From AC-56 sp963798705 (GTDB lineage: Bacteria > Actinomycetota > Thermoleophilia > Solirubrobacterales > 70-9): a stretch of DNA of 64,000 nucleotides. The DNA lies in contig CAWCTW010000005.1 of assembly GCA_963798705.1 (NCBI GenBank), forward strand, positions 124,001-188,000. Direction: 5' to 3'. How positions within the stretch are numbered: the first letter of the stretch is position 1; every line of letters starts with the position of its first letter. Made by a program: the position numbers and the translations under genes. Shown one piece after another: positions 54,033 through 63,775 of the stretch. The notes beneath the pieces are model-generated. The model saw nothing but the letters and a program-made list of their open reading frames with translations, had not been told where the DNA came from and did not search any database.

Positions 54033-54365
54033 ATGGTCCCCTCCGTCGACACCGCCACCGCTGTTCCCGAGCGAAGCCACGAGCAGCGGCTGCGGGCCTT
54101 ACGCAGGGCAAACGAGATCCGGTCAAAGCGCGCGCAGCTGAAGCGCGACCTCAAGGCGGGGAAGGCGAAGATCGAGGGACTCCTCCTGGACCCGCCGGAC
54201 TACGTCATGTCGGCGAAGGCGTTCGACATGATCCTCGCCGTTCCCAAGTACGGGCGCGTGAAGGCCAACAAGATCCTGACGCAGTGCCGGATCTCGCCGT
54301 CGAAGACGATCGGCGGCCTCTCCGCGCGCCAGCGCGGCGAGCTCGTCGGCCAGCTCCGCCGCTAG
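54033..54365 (+). CDS. mihF: Actinobacterial integration host factor (mIHF)
   Basis: A 110-residue nucleoid protein related to mycobacterial IHF. It carries a helix-two-turn-helix DNA-binding fold with VPKYGRVKANKILTQCRISP and SKTIGGLSARQRGELVGQL, the family signature. The N-terminal part is a long basic helix (RRANEIRSKRAQLKRDLKAG). It is followed by gmk and rpoZ, the order seen across actinobacteria. Confidence 0.95.
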   Translation: MVPSVDTATAVPERSHEQRLRALRRANEIRSKRAQLKRDLKAGKAKIEGLLLDPPDYVMSAKAFDMILAVPKYGRVKANKILTQCRISPSKTIGGLSARQRGELVGQLRR

Positions 54366-54441
54366 GTAGCACCTCGAAAACGGCACCGAGGGGCCGCTCC
54401 GTGGCGTCGGGGCGCCCGGCTCGCGCCCTCCCGCATCGAGC

Positions 54442-54476
54442 GGTGCATTTGTCGGCCTGAGGCCGACAAATGCACC
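54442..54476. repeat. Perfect palindrome, TTGTCGGCC family (copy 3)
   Basis: GGTGCATTTGTCGGCC (54442-54457), loop tga, GGCCGACAAATGCACC (54461-54476): 16-bp arms without mismatch. It lies in the mihF-gmk gap and is preceded by cgagc, as in copy 2. Without a U run it is not a standard terminator. Confidence 0.8.
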
Positions 54477-54618
54477 TTTCGGCGTCCGGGGGAACGTCCC
54501 TGGGGGCGCCCCGGGGGACGTCCGGGCGTGGTGGGGACTCAAGGGTCCGGGGCGCGGGATCGGCCGGCCGGGGTTGACCGTGGAAAATGGGTCCTGCGCT
54601 TCCATCAGGATTGGCGCC

Positions 54619-55182
54619 GTGGCGAAGGTGTTCGTGATCACGGGCCCGTCGGGGGTCGGCAAGGGGACCCTGATCTCCGCGCTGCTCAGCCGCGTGCCGG
54701 GCCTCGAGCTATCGGTCTCGGCGACGACCAGACCGCCGCGGGAGGGTGAGGTGGACGATCGCGATTACCACTTCCTCGACCGCGAGGAGTTCGATCGCCG
54801 TGCCCAGCGCGGCGAATTCCTGGAGCACGCCACCTACAGCGGGCATCGGTACGGCACCCTGCGCGCGGAGGTCGAGCGACGGCTGGCGGAGGGCGTCTCG
54901 GTGGTCCTGGAGATCGAGGTGCAGGGCGCCCGGCAGGTTCGCGCCGCGATGCCCGAGTCCGTGCAGGTCTTCATCGCGCCGCCGGCCCCCGAGAGCCTGC
55001 GGGAGCGTCTCCACCGGCGAGGCACCGATTCGGGCGAGCAGATCGACCAGCGACTGCACACCGCCGAGCTCGAGCTTGCGGCCCAGGAGGAGTTCCACCA
55101 CGTGGTCGTAAACGACGAGATCGAGCGCGCGGCGGCGGCGCTGGAACGGATCGTGCGCAGCGAGCTGGATGCGGCCCGCTGA
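54619..55182 (+). CDS. gmk: Guanylate kinase
   Basis: Phosphorylates GMP with ATP. 187 residues. The P-loop is ITGPSGVGKGTLISALL, the GMP-binding part is VSATTRPPREGEVDDRDYHF, and RREFLEHATYSG-type sequence (RGEFLEHATYSGHRYGTLR) follows. EIEVQGARQVRAAMP is also standard. GTG at 54619 is preferred to the more upstream starts because it begins the family N-terminus (AKVFVITGPSG). Confidence 0.96.
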   Translation: MAKVFVITGPSGVGKGTLISALLSRVPGLELSVSATTRPPREGEVDDRDYHFLDREEFDRRAQRGEFLEHATYSGHRYGTLRAEVERRLAEGVSVVLEIEVQGARQVRAAMPESVQVFIAPPAPESLRERLHRRGTDSGEQIDQRLHTAELELAAQEEFHHVVVNDEIERAAAALERIVRSELDAAR

Positions 55183-55260
55183 GCACCCGTCCCCTAAGAT
55201 CAACATCCCTGCAAACGACACCAGCCCGTCGCGGCGCTGGACGCCGCGCTGGAGGACCTG

Positions 55261-55491
55261 ATGATCAAGCCCCGCGTCGACAAGCTTCTCGATCGAGCCG
55301 ACTCCCACTACGCGGCCGTGCTCGTCGCGGCCAAGCGCGCCCGGCAGCTGAACAGCTACTACCGCGCCCTCGGCGAGGGCAGCTACGAGGAGTTCACCCC
55401 GCCGATGGTCGACACACCGTCGGGCGACTACCTCACGATCTCACTCGAAGAGTTCGCCGCGGGCAAGATCGACTACCACTACCGCGCCTGA
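55261..55491 (+). CDS. rpoZ: RNA polymerase omega subunit
   Basis: A 76-residue subunit that aids RNA polymerase assembly. PRVDKLLDRADSHYAAVLVA and AAKRARQLNSYYRALGEG are the conserved omega helices. SD ggagg lies 5-10 nt before ATG 55261. It sits between gmk and coaBC, a standard order. Confidence 0.92.
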   Translation: MIKPRVDKLLDRADSHYAAVLVAAKRARQLNSYYRALGEGSYEEFTPPMVDTPSGDYLTISLEEFAAGKIDYHYRA

Positions 55492-55519
55492 CCGAGGCGC
55501 TCCGGGTGGGTCCACTCCG

Positions 55520-56773
55520 ATGGCCCGCATCCTCCTCGGCGTAACCGGCGGCATCGCCGCCTACAAGGGGCTGGAGCTCGCCCGCCTGGCCACCAGGGCC
55601 GGGCACGCGGTCCGCGTGGTGATGACCCCGGCGGCGACCCGGTTCGTGGGTCCGGCCTCCTTCGAGGGCATCGTCGGCGCGCCGGTCCTGCTCGACGAGT
55701 TCGAGCGCGACCCGTTGCGCGGCGCATTCCCGGGCGATCCGGTGCCCGCCCACGATCCAATCGGGCATCTGGCCGTGGTCACCAACGCGGACGCCTACCT
55801 GATCGCCCCGGCCTCGGCCAACACCGTCGCCAAGCTTGCAGCCGGGATCGCCGACTCGATGCTCACCACCGCGTTCCTGGCCTGCTCGGCGCCACGCGCG
55901 GTCGCACCGGCCATGAACGACCGGATGTACGCCGACGCCGCGACCCAGGCGAACCTCGGCACGCTGCGAGAGCGGGGAGTACGAGTGATCGACCCGGAAG
56001 AGGGGGAGCTCGCATCACACGGCGAGTACGGCATCGGCAGGCTCGCGAGCCCCGAGCGGCTGCTCTCGGAGACCGAGGCCCTGGCGGGAACGCCGAGCGG
56101 ACCGTGGGACGGATTGCGGGTCGTCGTGAGCGCCGGGGGGACGCGCGAGCCGATTGATTCCGTGCGATTCATCGGCAACCGCTCGAGCGGTCGAATGGGA
56201 TTCGCGCTCGCGGAGCGGGCTGTGCGACGGGGCGCGGAGGTCGTCCTGGTCGCCGCGAACGTGTCGCTGCCAGACCCGGCCGGCGTGCGCAGGATCGACG
56301 TCGAGACGACCGCGGAGCTCGCCGCCACCCTGCGAAGTGAGCTCGAGCGAGGCCATGTATTGCTGATGGCCGCGGCGGTCGCGGACTTTCGCGCGGCTCG
56401 GGTGGAGGACGGCAAGATCGAGCGGGAGGCGAGCGGAGCGTTGGATCTGCCGCTGGAGGCGACGGAGGATGTCCTGGCGGGCGTCGCAGCCGCTCGCACC
56501 GAGGATCAGAGCGTGATCGGCTTCGCTGCCGAGCATGGGGCCGATGCGATCGTCCGCGCACGCGAAAAGCTCGACCGCAAGGGCCTGGATGCGATCGTGT
56601 TCAACGACGTGTCGCGATCCGACATCGGGTTCGACTCCGAGCGCAACGAAGTCGTGATCGTGGATCGCGAGGGGGAGCATCGGGTCGAGCTAGCGCCCAA
56701 GGGCGAGGTGGCGGACGCGATCCTCGACCGGGTCGAGGCGCTGCGAGCGGAGCGGGCTGCGAGAGGCAGCTAG
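55520..56773 (+). CDS. coaBC: Bifunctional phosphopantothenoylcysteine synthetase/decarboxylase
   Basis: Two steps of coenzyme A synthesis in one 417-residue protein. The CoaC half has LLGVTGGIAAYKGLELARLA, the FMN site ending PASANTVAKLAAGIADSML and the PAMNDRMY motif. The CoaB half begins near 195 with VVVSAGGTREPIDSVRFIGN and has the dimer motif SSGRMGFALAE. Its stop codon lies inside the left end of the 0.5 kb inverted-repeat element. Confidence 0.96.
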   Translation: MARILLGVTGGIAAYKGLELARLATRAGHAVRVVMTPAATRFVGPASFEGIVGAPVLLDEFERDPLRGAFPGDPVPAHDPIGHLAVVTNADAYLIAPASANTVAKLAAGIADSMLTTAFLACSAPRAVAPAMNDRMYADAATQANLGTLRERGVRVIDPEEGELASHGEYGIGRLASPERLLSETEALAGTPSGPWDGLRVVVSAGGTREPIDSVRFIGNRSSGRMGFALAERAVRRGAEVVLVAANVSLPDPAGVRRIDVETTAELAATLRSELERGHVLLMAAAVADFRAARVEDGKIEREASGALDLPLEATEDVLAGVAAARTEDQSVIGFAAEHGADAIVRAREKLDRKGLDAIVFNDVSRSDIGFDSERNEVVIVDREGEHRVELAPKGEVADAILDRVEALRAERAARGS

Positions 56774-57276
56774 TGGTACCTCTCACAACGTCTGACCGGA
56801 ACTGACGGCCCCAGATCACCGCCATGCTGCGTCCTCACTCGCCCGAATAGCGCTGCTCGTGCGTATCCGGTTACGTCAGGCACCCGACCCGGCCGACCGA
56901 GCCGAACCGCGAGCAAATGCGCGAGCGGCCGCAAATCCACCCAGGGGGTGGATAATCGGCCACTCGCTCCGAGGGTGGGGCCGGCCGCGGCGCGGGCGGT
57001 CGCAAATCCACCCAGGAGGTCGATAATCGGCCACTCGCCCGGGGAAGGGGCCTCCGCGGTGCGAGCTTGGGCCTGGACCCGCGTCCGAGGCCATCCCGGG
57101 GATCGTCGCTTCGCGGTCGGGATCGTGGCGACTCGCGGCCGGTGCCCGAGCGACTCGGGCGTCAACCTGACCCAACCGGATATACACCAGCGCTGCTATT
57201 CGGGCTCCCTGCGTCCTTGCCTGGCGGCGCCTGGACCTCGTCATTTCCGGTCGAACGTCATGAGAGGCACCACTAG
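56770..57276. mobile_element. 0.5 kb inverted-repeat element without a transposase
   Basis: The sequence from ctagtgg (56770) through 56880 is repeated in inverse orientation at about 57166-57276, ending ccactag. The arms share long blocks such as tgagaggnaccac, ttccggtc, gctattcggg and aaccggata, with mismatches and small gaps, about 110 bp each. Between them, cgcaaatccacccagg and gataatcggccactcgc are repeated as a 38-bp direct repeat at 56930-56967 and 57001-57038 (36/38 identical). No protein-coding frame is convincing. It resembles a MITE or a large intergenic repeat. The rest of the gap, to 57400, holds only a 10-bp inverted repeat gcgaaggcaa/ttgccttcgc. Confidence 0.65.
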
Positions 57277-57386
57277 TCGAGGTCCTTCGACGAGTCTGGG
57301 CGTCTGGTTTCGCCATGCGAAGGCAAACGTCCAATCGGGTGGACGCGACGCGGGAGCCCCCACCCTGAGTGCTTTGCCTTCGCCCC

Positions 57387-57392
57387 TACACT
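57387..57392 (+). promoter_or_regulatory. -10 box of the TPR gene (leaderless)
   Basis: TACACT ends 8 nt before the GTG at 57401. The stretch cccctacacttgctcttc strongly resembles the pdxS promoter cccctatatttgctcctc. Confidence 0.45.
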
Positions 57393-57400
57393 TGCTCTTC

Positions 57401-57778
57401 GTGCCTGACGACGAGGGTGACAACCTCTATCTGCTGTATCGAAGGGGCGTCGAGCTGCTCGAGGACGGCAGCTTCAGCGAGGCCACCGTGCCGCTCGCGG
57501 AGGTCGTGCGGCAGGCACCGGAGAAGAGCTCGGTTCGCGAGGCATTGGGCCGCGCCTACTTCCGCGATCGGCAGTTCGAGAAGGCCGCGACGGAGTTCGA
57601 GGCGGTCGTCGAGTCCCATCCCGTCAACGACTACGCGCACTTCTGCCTGGGGCGGGCGCTCAGCCTCACCGGCCACATCGACCGCGCGCGCCATCACCTC
57701 GCGCTCGCCGCCAACCTGCGTCCCGAGCGGCGCGACTACAGGATCTACCGGGAGCGGCTCGCCTCTCAATCTCAGTGA
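57401..57778 (+). CDS. Tetratricopeptide-repeat protein
   Basis: A 125-residue protein of about three TPR units: YLLYRRGVELLEDGSFSEAT, SSVREALGRAYFRDRQFEKA and YAHFCLGRALSLTGHIDRAR. A protein-protein adaptor with no enzymatic part. GTG 57401 is used; the same frame stays open upstream through the repeat element but without family residues. It overlaps dtd by 4 bp. Confidence 0.85.
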   Translation: MPDDEGDNLYLLYRRGVELLEDGSFSEATVPLAEVVRQAPEKSSVREALGRAYFRDRQFEKAATEFEAVVESHPVNDYAHFCLGRALSLTGHIDRARHHLALAANLRPERRDYRIYRERLASQSQ

Positions 57779-58191
57779 GGGCCCTCGTCCAGCGGGTTTC
57801 GAGCGCCTCGGTGTCCACCGGAGCTCGAGAGCTCACCGCGATCGGGCCGGGGCTCCTGGTGCTCCTCGGCGTTGCCGCGGGCGATTCGGCGACCGACGCG
57901 GACCGCCTTGCCGACAAGGTCCGGGCGCTGCGGATCTTCGACGACGGGCAGGGCCGAATGAACGAGCCACTGGGCGAACGCGAGGCTCTCTGCGTAAGCC
58001 AGTTCACGCTCTACGCGGACACGCGGAAGGGGAATCGCCCGAGCTTCACGGGCGCGGCGCGCCCGGAGGTTGCCGAGCCGCTGTACCAGCGATTCTGCGA
58101 GCGACTCGGCGCTCAACGGGGTAGGTTCGGCGCACGAATGGCGGTCGACCTCACCAACGACGGGCCCGTGACCATCCTGCTCGATTCCTGA
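57775..58191 (+). CDS. dtd: D-aminoacyl-tRNA deacylase
   Basis: Removes D-amino acids (and glycine) mischarged on tRNA. 138 residues starting MRALVQRVSSASV, with the catalytic SQFTLYADTRKGNRPSF and the Gly-cisPro-type NDGPVTILLDS at the end. GTG start overlapping the TPR stop. Confidence 0.96.
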   Translation: MRALVQRVSSASVSTGARELTAIGPGLLVLLGVAAGDSATDADRLADKVRALRIFDDGQGRMNEPLGEREALCVSQFTLYADTRKGNRPSFTGAARPEVAEPLYQRFCERLGAQRGRFGARMAVDLTNDGPVTILLDS

Positions 58192-58257
58192 TGCCAAGGC
58201 TCACCCGACGCGACCCGAGCGACGCTTCGCCCGCGACCCCGGCCTGCGGCCCATGCC

Positions 58258-58416
58258 CCGAAACGGGGCGCAGAGCTTCGCGGGCTCGAGGACTGGGAGC
58301 ACGCGTACTACGGCGCGAACCTCGCCCGGCTGCGTCGCGTCAAGTCGAAATACGACCCCAAGAGCCTCTTCCGATTTCCGCAATCGAGCCCGCCGTCGGG
58401 CCCTTCTGGCGCCTGA
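58258..58416 (+). pseudogene. C-terminal remnant of a BBE-type FAD-linked oxidase
   Basis: A frame without a start reads RGLEDWEHAYYGANLARLRR and then VKSKYDPKSLFRFPQS to a TGA at 58414. This is the berberine-bridge (BBE) C-terminal motif, WxxxYYGxNxxRLxxVKxxYDPxxxFxFPQS, of secreted or cytoplasmic FAD-dependent oxidoreductases. The rest of the gene is absent. It fills most of the gap between dtd and the rimP leader. Confidence 0.65.
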
Positions 58417-58423
58417 GCCACGC

Positions 58424-58453
58424 TTGTCCGGGGCGCGAGGCCGAGGCTATACT
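58424..58453 (+). promoter_or_regulatory. Promoter of the rimP-nusA-infB operon
   Basis: TTGTCC (58424-58429), 18-bp spacer, TATACT (58448-58453). The start site would be near 58460, giving a 100-nt leader that contains a terminator hairpin. Confidence 0.6.
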
Positions 58454-58486
58454 CAAGCCACCTCTTTCGTACCCGAACCCTTTACG

Positions 58487-58512
58487 AGGTGGGCCCGGGC
58501 CCGCCTTTTTTT
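58487..58512 (+). terminator. Leader terminator/attenuator before rimP
   Basis: aggtgggccc and gggcccgcct form a long GC hairpin (one G-U or mismatch in the arm) followed by seven T residues, a textbook intrinsic terminator, about 30 nt after the predicted start site and 50 nt before rimP. Confidence 0.8.
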
Positions 58513-58561
58513 CGGCGCGGAAGCGGTCGCAGCAGTCAAGAAATGAAGCGACGGAACGAGC

Positions 58562-59002
58562 TTGGACGAACTTCAAGGGCAAATCGAGTACAGGCTCCGG
58601 GAGCTCGATCCCGCGATCGAGCTGATCGCGCTGGAGCATCCGGCCGGTGAGACCCTGCGGCTCTACGTCGACCATCCGGATGGCGTGGATCTCGCGCTCT
58701 GCGAGCGCGTGACGAATCATCTCGGCGACCTGCTCGAGACCTGGTCGCTCGAGGTGTCATCGCCGGGCGCCGATCGCCCGCTCACGAAGCCCGAGCACTT
58801 CCGCCGCTTCATGGGCCGCCGCGTTCGGGTGCGGACCCAGGAGGCCATCGAGGGGCAGCGCAGCTTCACAGGGACCCTGACCGCCGCCGACGAGGGCGGG
58901 GTCCGGATCAAGGCGGGAGCGGGCGAGGTCGACATCCCACTCTCCCGCATCCGCCGCTCCAACCTCATTCCCGAGTACTCGACGCTGGAGGAGAGCAGAT
59001 GA
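58562..59002 (+). CDS. rimP: Ribosome maturation factor RimP
   Basis: Needed for 30S subunit assembly. 146 residues: LRLYVDHPDGVDLALCERVT and WSLEVSSPGADRPLTKPEHF are the family blocks, and the C-terminal SH3-like barrel has RSFTGTLTAADEGGVRIKAG. It starts with TTG and overlaps nusA by ATGA. Confidence 0.93.
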   Translation: MDELQGQIEYRLRELDPAIELIALEHPAGETLRLYVDHPDGVDLALCERVTNHLGDLLETWSLEVSSPGADRPLTKPEHFRRFMGRRVRVRTQEAIEGQRSFTGTLTAADEGGVRIKAGAGEVDIPLSRIRRSNLIPEYSTLEESR

Positions 59003-60766
59003 GTCGTGAGATCGTCGAGGCCATCAAGGGCCTCGAGCAGGAGAAGGGGATCGACGCCGACACACTGATGGCGGCGCTCGAGGACGCCCTGCTCTCCGCC
59101 TACAAGAAGACGCCCGGCGCGGCCAAGTACGCGCGCGTCGACCTGGACCGGGACACCGCCGACTTCCGCGTGTTCGAGCTGATCCTGCCCCCGGAGCTGG
59201 AGGAGAAGCTCATGGCGCAGGCGATCGAAGAGCAGGAGCAGACGATCGACCCGGAGACGGGCGAGATGCGTGAGCCGGAGGAGCCGGAGCTCGACCCCGA
59301 GCTGATCGCCCCGTACGAGGACCAGATCTCCACGCGCGACGTCACCCCCGACGACTTCGGGCGCATCGCCGCCCAAACCGCCAAGCAGGTGATCCTCCAG
59401 CGCATCCGCGAGGCCGAGCGTCACATGATGTTCGAGGAGTACCAGGACCGCGTGGGCGAGCTGATCACGGGCATCATCCAGCAGTCGGACAACCGCTACA
59501 CGCTGGTGCAGCTGCGCGAGCGCATCGAGGCGCTCCTGCCGCGCTCGGAGCAGGTGTGGAACGAGCGCTACGACCACGGCATGAGGGTCAAGGCCGTGAT
59601 CACAGAGGTGAACGCCGAGGGCAAGGGTCCCGGGATCGTCGTCTCGCGGCGCAGTCCCGAGCTGATCAAGGAGCTCTTCGAGCTCGAGGTGCCCGAGATC
59701 GCCGATGACCTCGTGGAGATCGTGGGCGTCGCCCGCGAGCCGGGCTACCGCTCCAAGATCGCCGTCATCTCGCACGCCGACGGGGTCGATCCCGTCGGTG
59801 CGTGCGTCGGCCCACGGGGCTCGCGCGTGCGGATGGTCGTCTCTGAGCTGCGCGGCGAGAAGATCGACATCATCCCCTACAACGACGAGCCCGCCCGGTT
59901 TGTCGCCAAGGCCCTGTCGCCCGCGCGCGTGCGCGAAGTCCTCGTGGAGGACGAGACCCAGGAGGCGACCGTGATCGTCCCCGACGATCAGCTCTCGCTG
60001 GCGATCGGGCGCGAGGGGCAGAATGCCCGCCTCGCCGCCAAGCTCACCGGCTGGAAGGTCGACATCAAGTCCGAGACGGAGTTCAGCGAGCAGGAGGAGG
60101 AGCTGACCTACGAGGACGGCGAGGAGGTCGACGGCCGCTGCGCCGCCGTGCTGTCCGCCGGGCGCCGCTGTCCCAACGCGTCGCTCCAGGGCTCCCGCTA
60201 CTGCGGCCTGCCGCAGCACCAGGCGCTGGCCCGCTTCGACACCAACCAGGTGACGGTGCTGTCGCCGGTCTCCGACGAGGAGGTCTCGGTGCTGGCGGAT
60301 CCCAACGCCGACGATGCCCAGGTCGCTCCGCTGGTCGAGCGCGCGACCGCCGCGTTCGAGCAGGCGGGCGGCGGTGAGGAGGCCGAGGGAACGAGCGAGG
60401 AGGCTTCCGAGTCCGAGCGGGCCGAGGACGAGCTCGAGGAGGCCAAGGAGCAGGCCGATGCGGACGTCGCCGAGGCCGAGCAGGAGCTCGAGGAGGCCGA
60501 GGAGGAGGCCGCCGAGAGCGCCGAGGCTGACGAGGGCGACGATGGCCAGCCCGAGGAGGACGGTAGCGAGGGCAAGCCGGGGCCCTCCGGCGAGGCGGAT
60601 GCGCCCGTGGGAGACGCCGCAGAGGACGGCGCGGCACCCGAGGAGGCGCTCGCCGAGGATGCGGCCACGGAGGCCGAGTCCTCGCAGGAGGCCGCCACTG
60701 TGGCTGCCAACCCATCCGACGAGCCCACGGCCTCAGCCGAGGATTCCGAGGGGAGCCGACCCGAGG

Positions 60767-60774
<8 letters not shown>
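58999..60774 (+). CDS. nusA: Transcription factor NusA with zinc-motif and acidic tail
   Basis: Controls pausing, termination and antitermination. 591 residues: an N-terminal domain (with an extended acidic insertion near 78-100), S1 domain around 195-220 (MRVKAVITEVNAEGKGPGIV), KH1 (GACVGPRGSRVRMVVSELRG) and KH2 (LAIGREGQNARLAAKLTGWK). After KH2, four residues C381, C391, C402 and H407 (GRCAAVLSAGRRC and GSRYCGLPQHQALARF) look like a small zinc site. A Glu/Ala-rich tail of about 170 residues ends the protein. No YlxR gene separates nusA from infB. Confidence 0.95.
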
Positions 60775-62998
<2,224 letters not shown>

Positions 62999-63086
62999 CT
63001 CGCATATACCAGTGACCCGCCAAGTGCAGGGGAACGCTCCGGCTCTGGGGCGCCCTACGTGCCTGTTCGCCAGCGACACCCACGCC

Positions 63087-63092
63087 TATCCT
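63087..63092 (+). promoter_or_regulatory. -10 box before the DUF503 gene (leaderless)
   Basis: TATCCT ends 6 nt before the GTG at 63099, suggesting a separate promoter downstream of infB. Confidence 0.4.
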
Positions 63093-63098
63093 GACCGC

Positions 63099-63398
63099 GT
63101 GGCCACGTACGTCTGCATCGTCGAGGTGCGCCTGCACCTCAACGACTCGCACGACCTGAAGGGCAAGCGCAAGCTCCTGCACTCGCTGAAGGCCCAGCTT
63201 CGCCAGCGCTTCGGAGTCGCGGTCGCGGAGGTCGACGGTCACGACACGTGGCAGCGCTCGACGCTCGTTTGCGCCCTCGTCGGCGATGCTGACGTCGGGC
63301 GGCGGGCCGACGAACTGGAGCGCTTCGTGGAGTCCCGTTGTCCGGACGGTTCGGGCTTCGATCGGGACCTGCTTACGCTCGCCGACATCCGCGGATGA
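63099..63398 (+). CDS. DUF503 family protein (YlxP-like)
   Basis: A 99-residue protein with the DUF503 hallmarks: VCIVEVRLHLNDSHDLKGKR and KAQLRQRFGVAVAEVDGHD. It is regularly found between infB and rbfA in Gram-positive bacteria and is linked to ribosome work, without defined activity. GTG 63099 gives the family start (MATYVCIVE). Confidence 0.88.
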   Translation: MATYVCIVEVRLHLNDSHDLKGKRKLLHSLKAQLRQRFGVAVAEVDGHDTWQRSTLVCALVGDADVGRRADELERFVESRCPDGSGFDRDLLTLADIRG

Positions 63399-63427
63399 GA
63401 ACCACCGGATCTCGACACCCGGTGCGC

Positions 63428-63433
63428 TAGAGT
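63428..63433 (+). promoter_or_regulatory. -10 box of rbfA (leaderless)
   Basis: TAGAGT ends 9 nt before the rbfA ATG at 63443. Confidence 0.4.
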
Positions 63434-63442
63434 CGCCAGCCG

Positions 63443-63775
63443 ATGGCCCAGCGCATGAGAAGGGTCAACGAGCTCATGCGCGAAGTAATCGGGTCCACGA
63501 TTGCTACCGAGCTCGAGGACCCCCGGATCGGATTCGTGACAGTGACCTCCGTGGACACCAGCCCAGACCTGCGCTCAGCGCGCGTATACGTGAGCGTGCT
63601 GGGCGGCGAGACCGAGCGCGAGGCGAGCCTCGCGGGCCTGCGGTCCTCGCACGGCGTCCTCCAGTCGGCGATCGCTCAGCAGATGCGCATCAAGCGCACG
63701 CCGACCCTGACCTTCCACTACGACGATTCGCCGGAACGCGGCGTTCGGATCTCGAGGCTGCTCGAGGATGAGTGA
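63443..63775 (+). CDS. rbfA: 30S ribosome-binding factor RbfA
   Basis: A 110-residue KH-fold cold-shock factor for 16S rRNA 5' end maturation. RMRRVNELMREVIGSTIATE, DPRIGFVTVTSVDTSPDLRS and ARVYVSVLGG are the conserved sequence; the end has TFHYDDSPERGVRISRLL. It overlaps nrnA by 8 bp (ATG at 63768). Confidence 0.95.
   Translation: MAQRMRRVNELMREVIGSTIATELEDPRIGFVTVTSVDTSPDLRSARVYVSVLGGETEREASLAGLRSSHGVLQSAIAQQMRIKRTPTLTFHYDDSPERGVRISRLLEDE

Noticed and set aside
56930..57038. CRISPR array
   Set aside because: Only two 38-bp repeats with one 33-bp spacer, mismatched, inside an inverted-repeat element and without cas genes.
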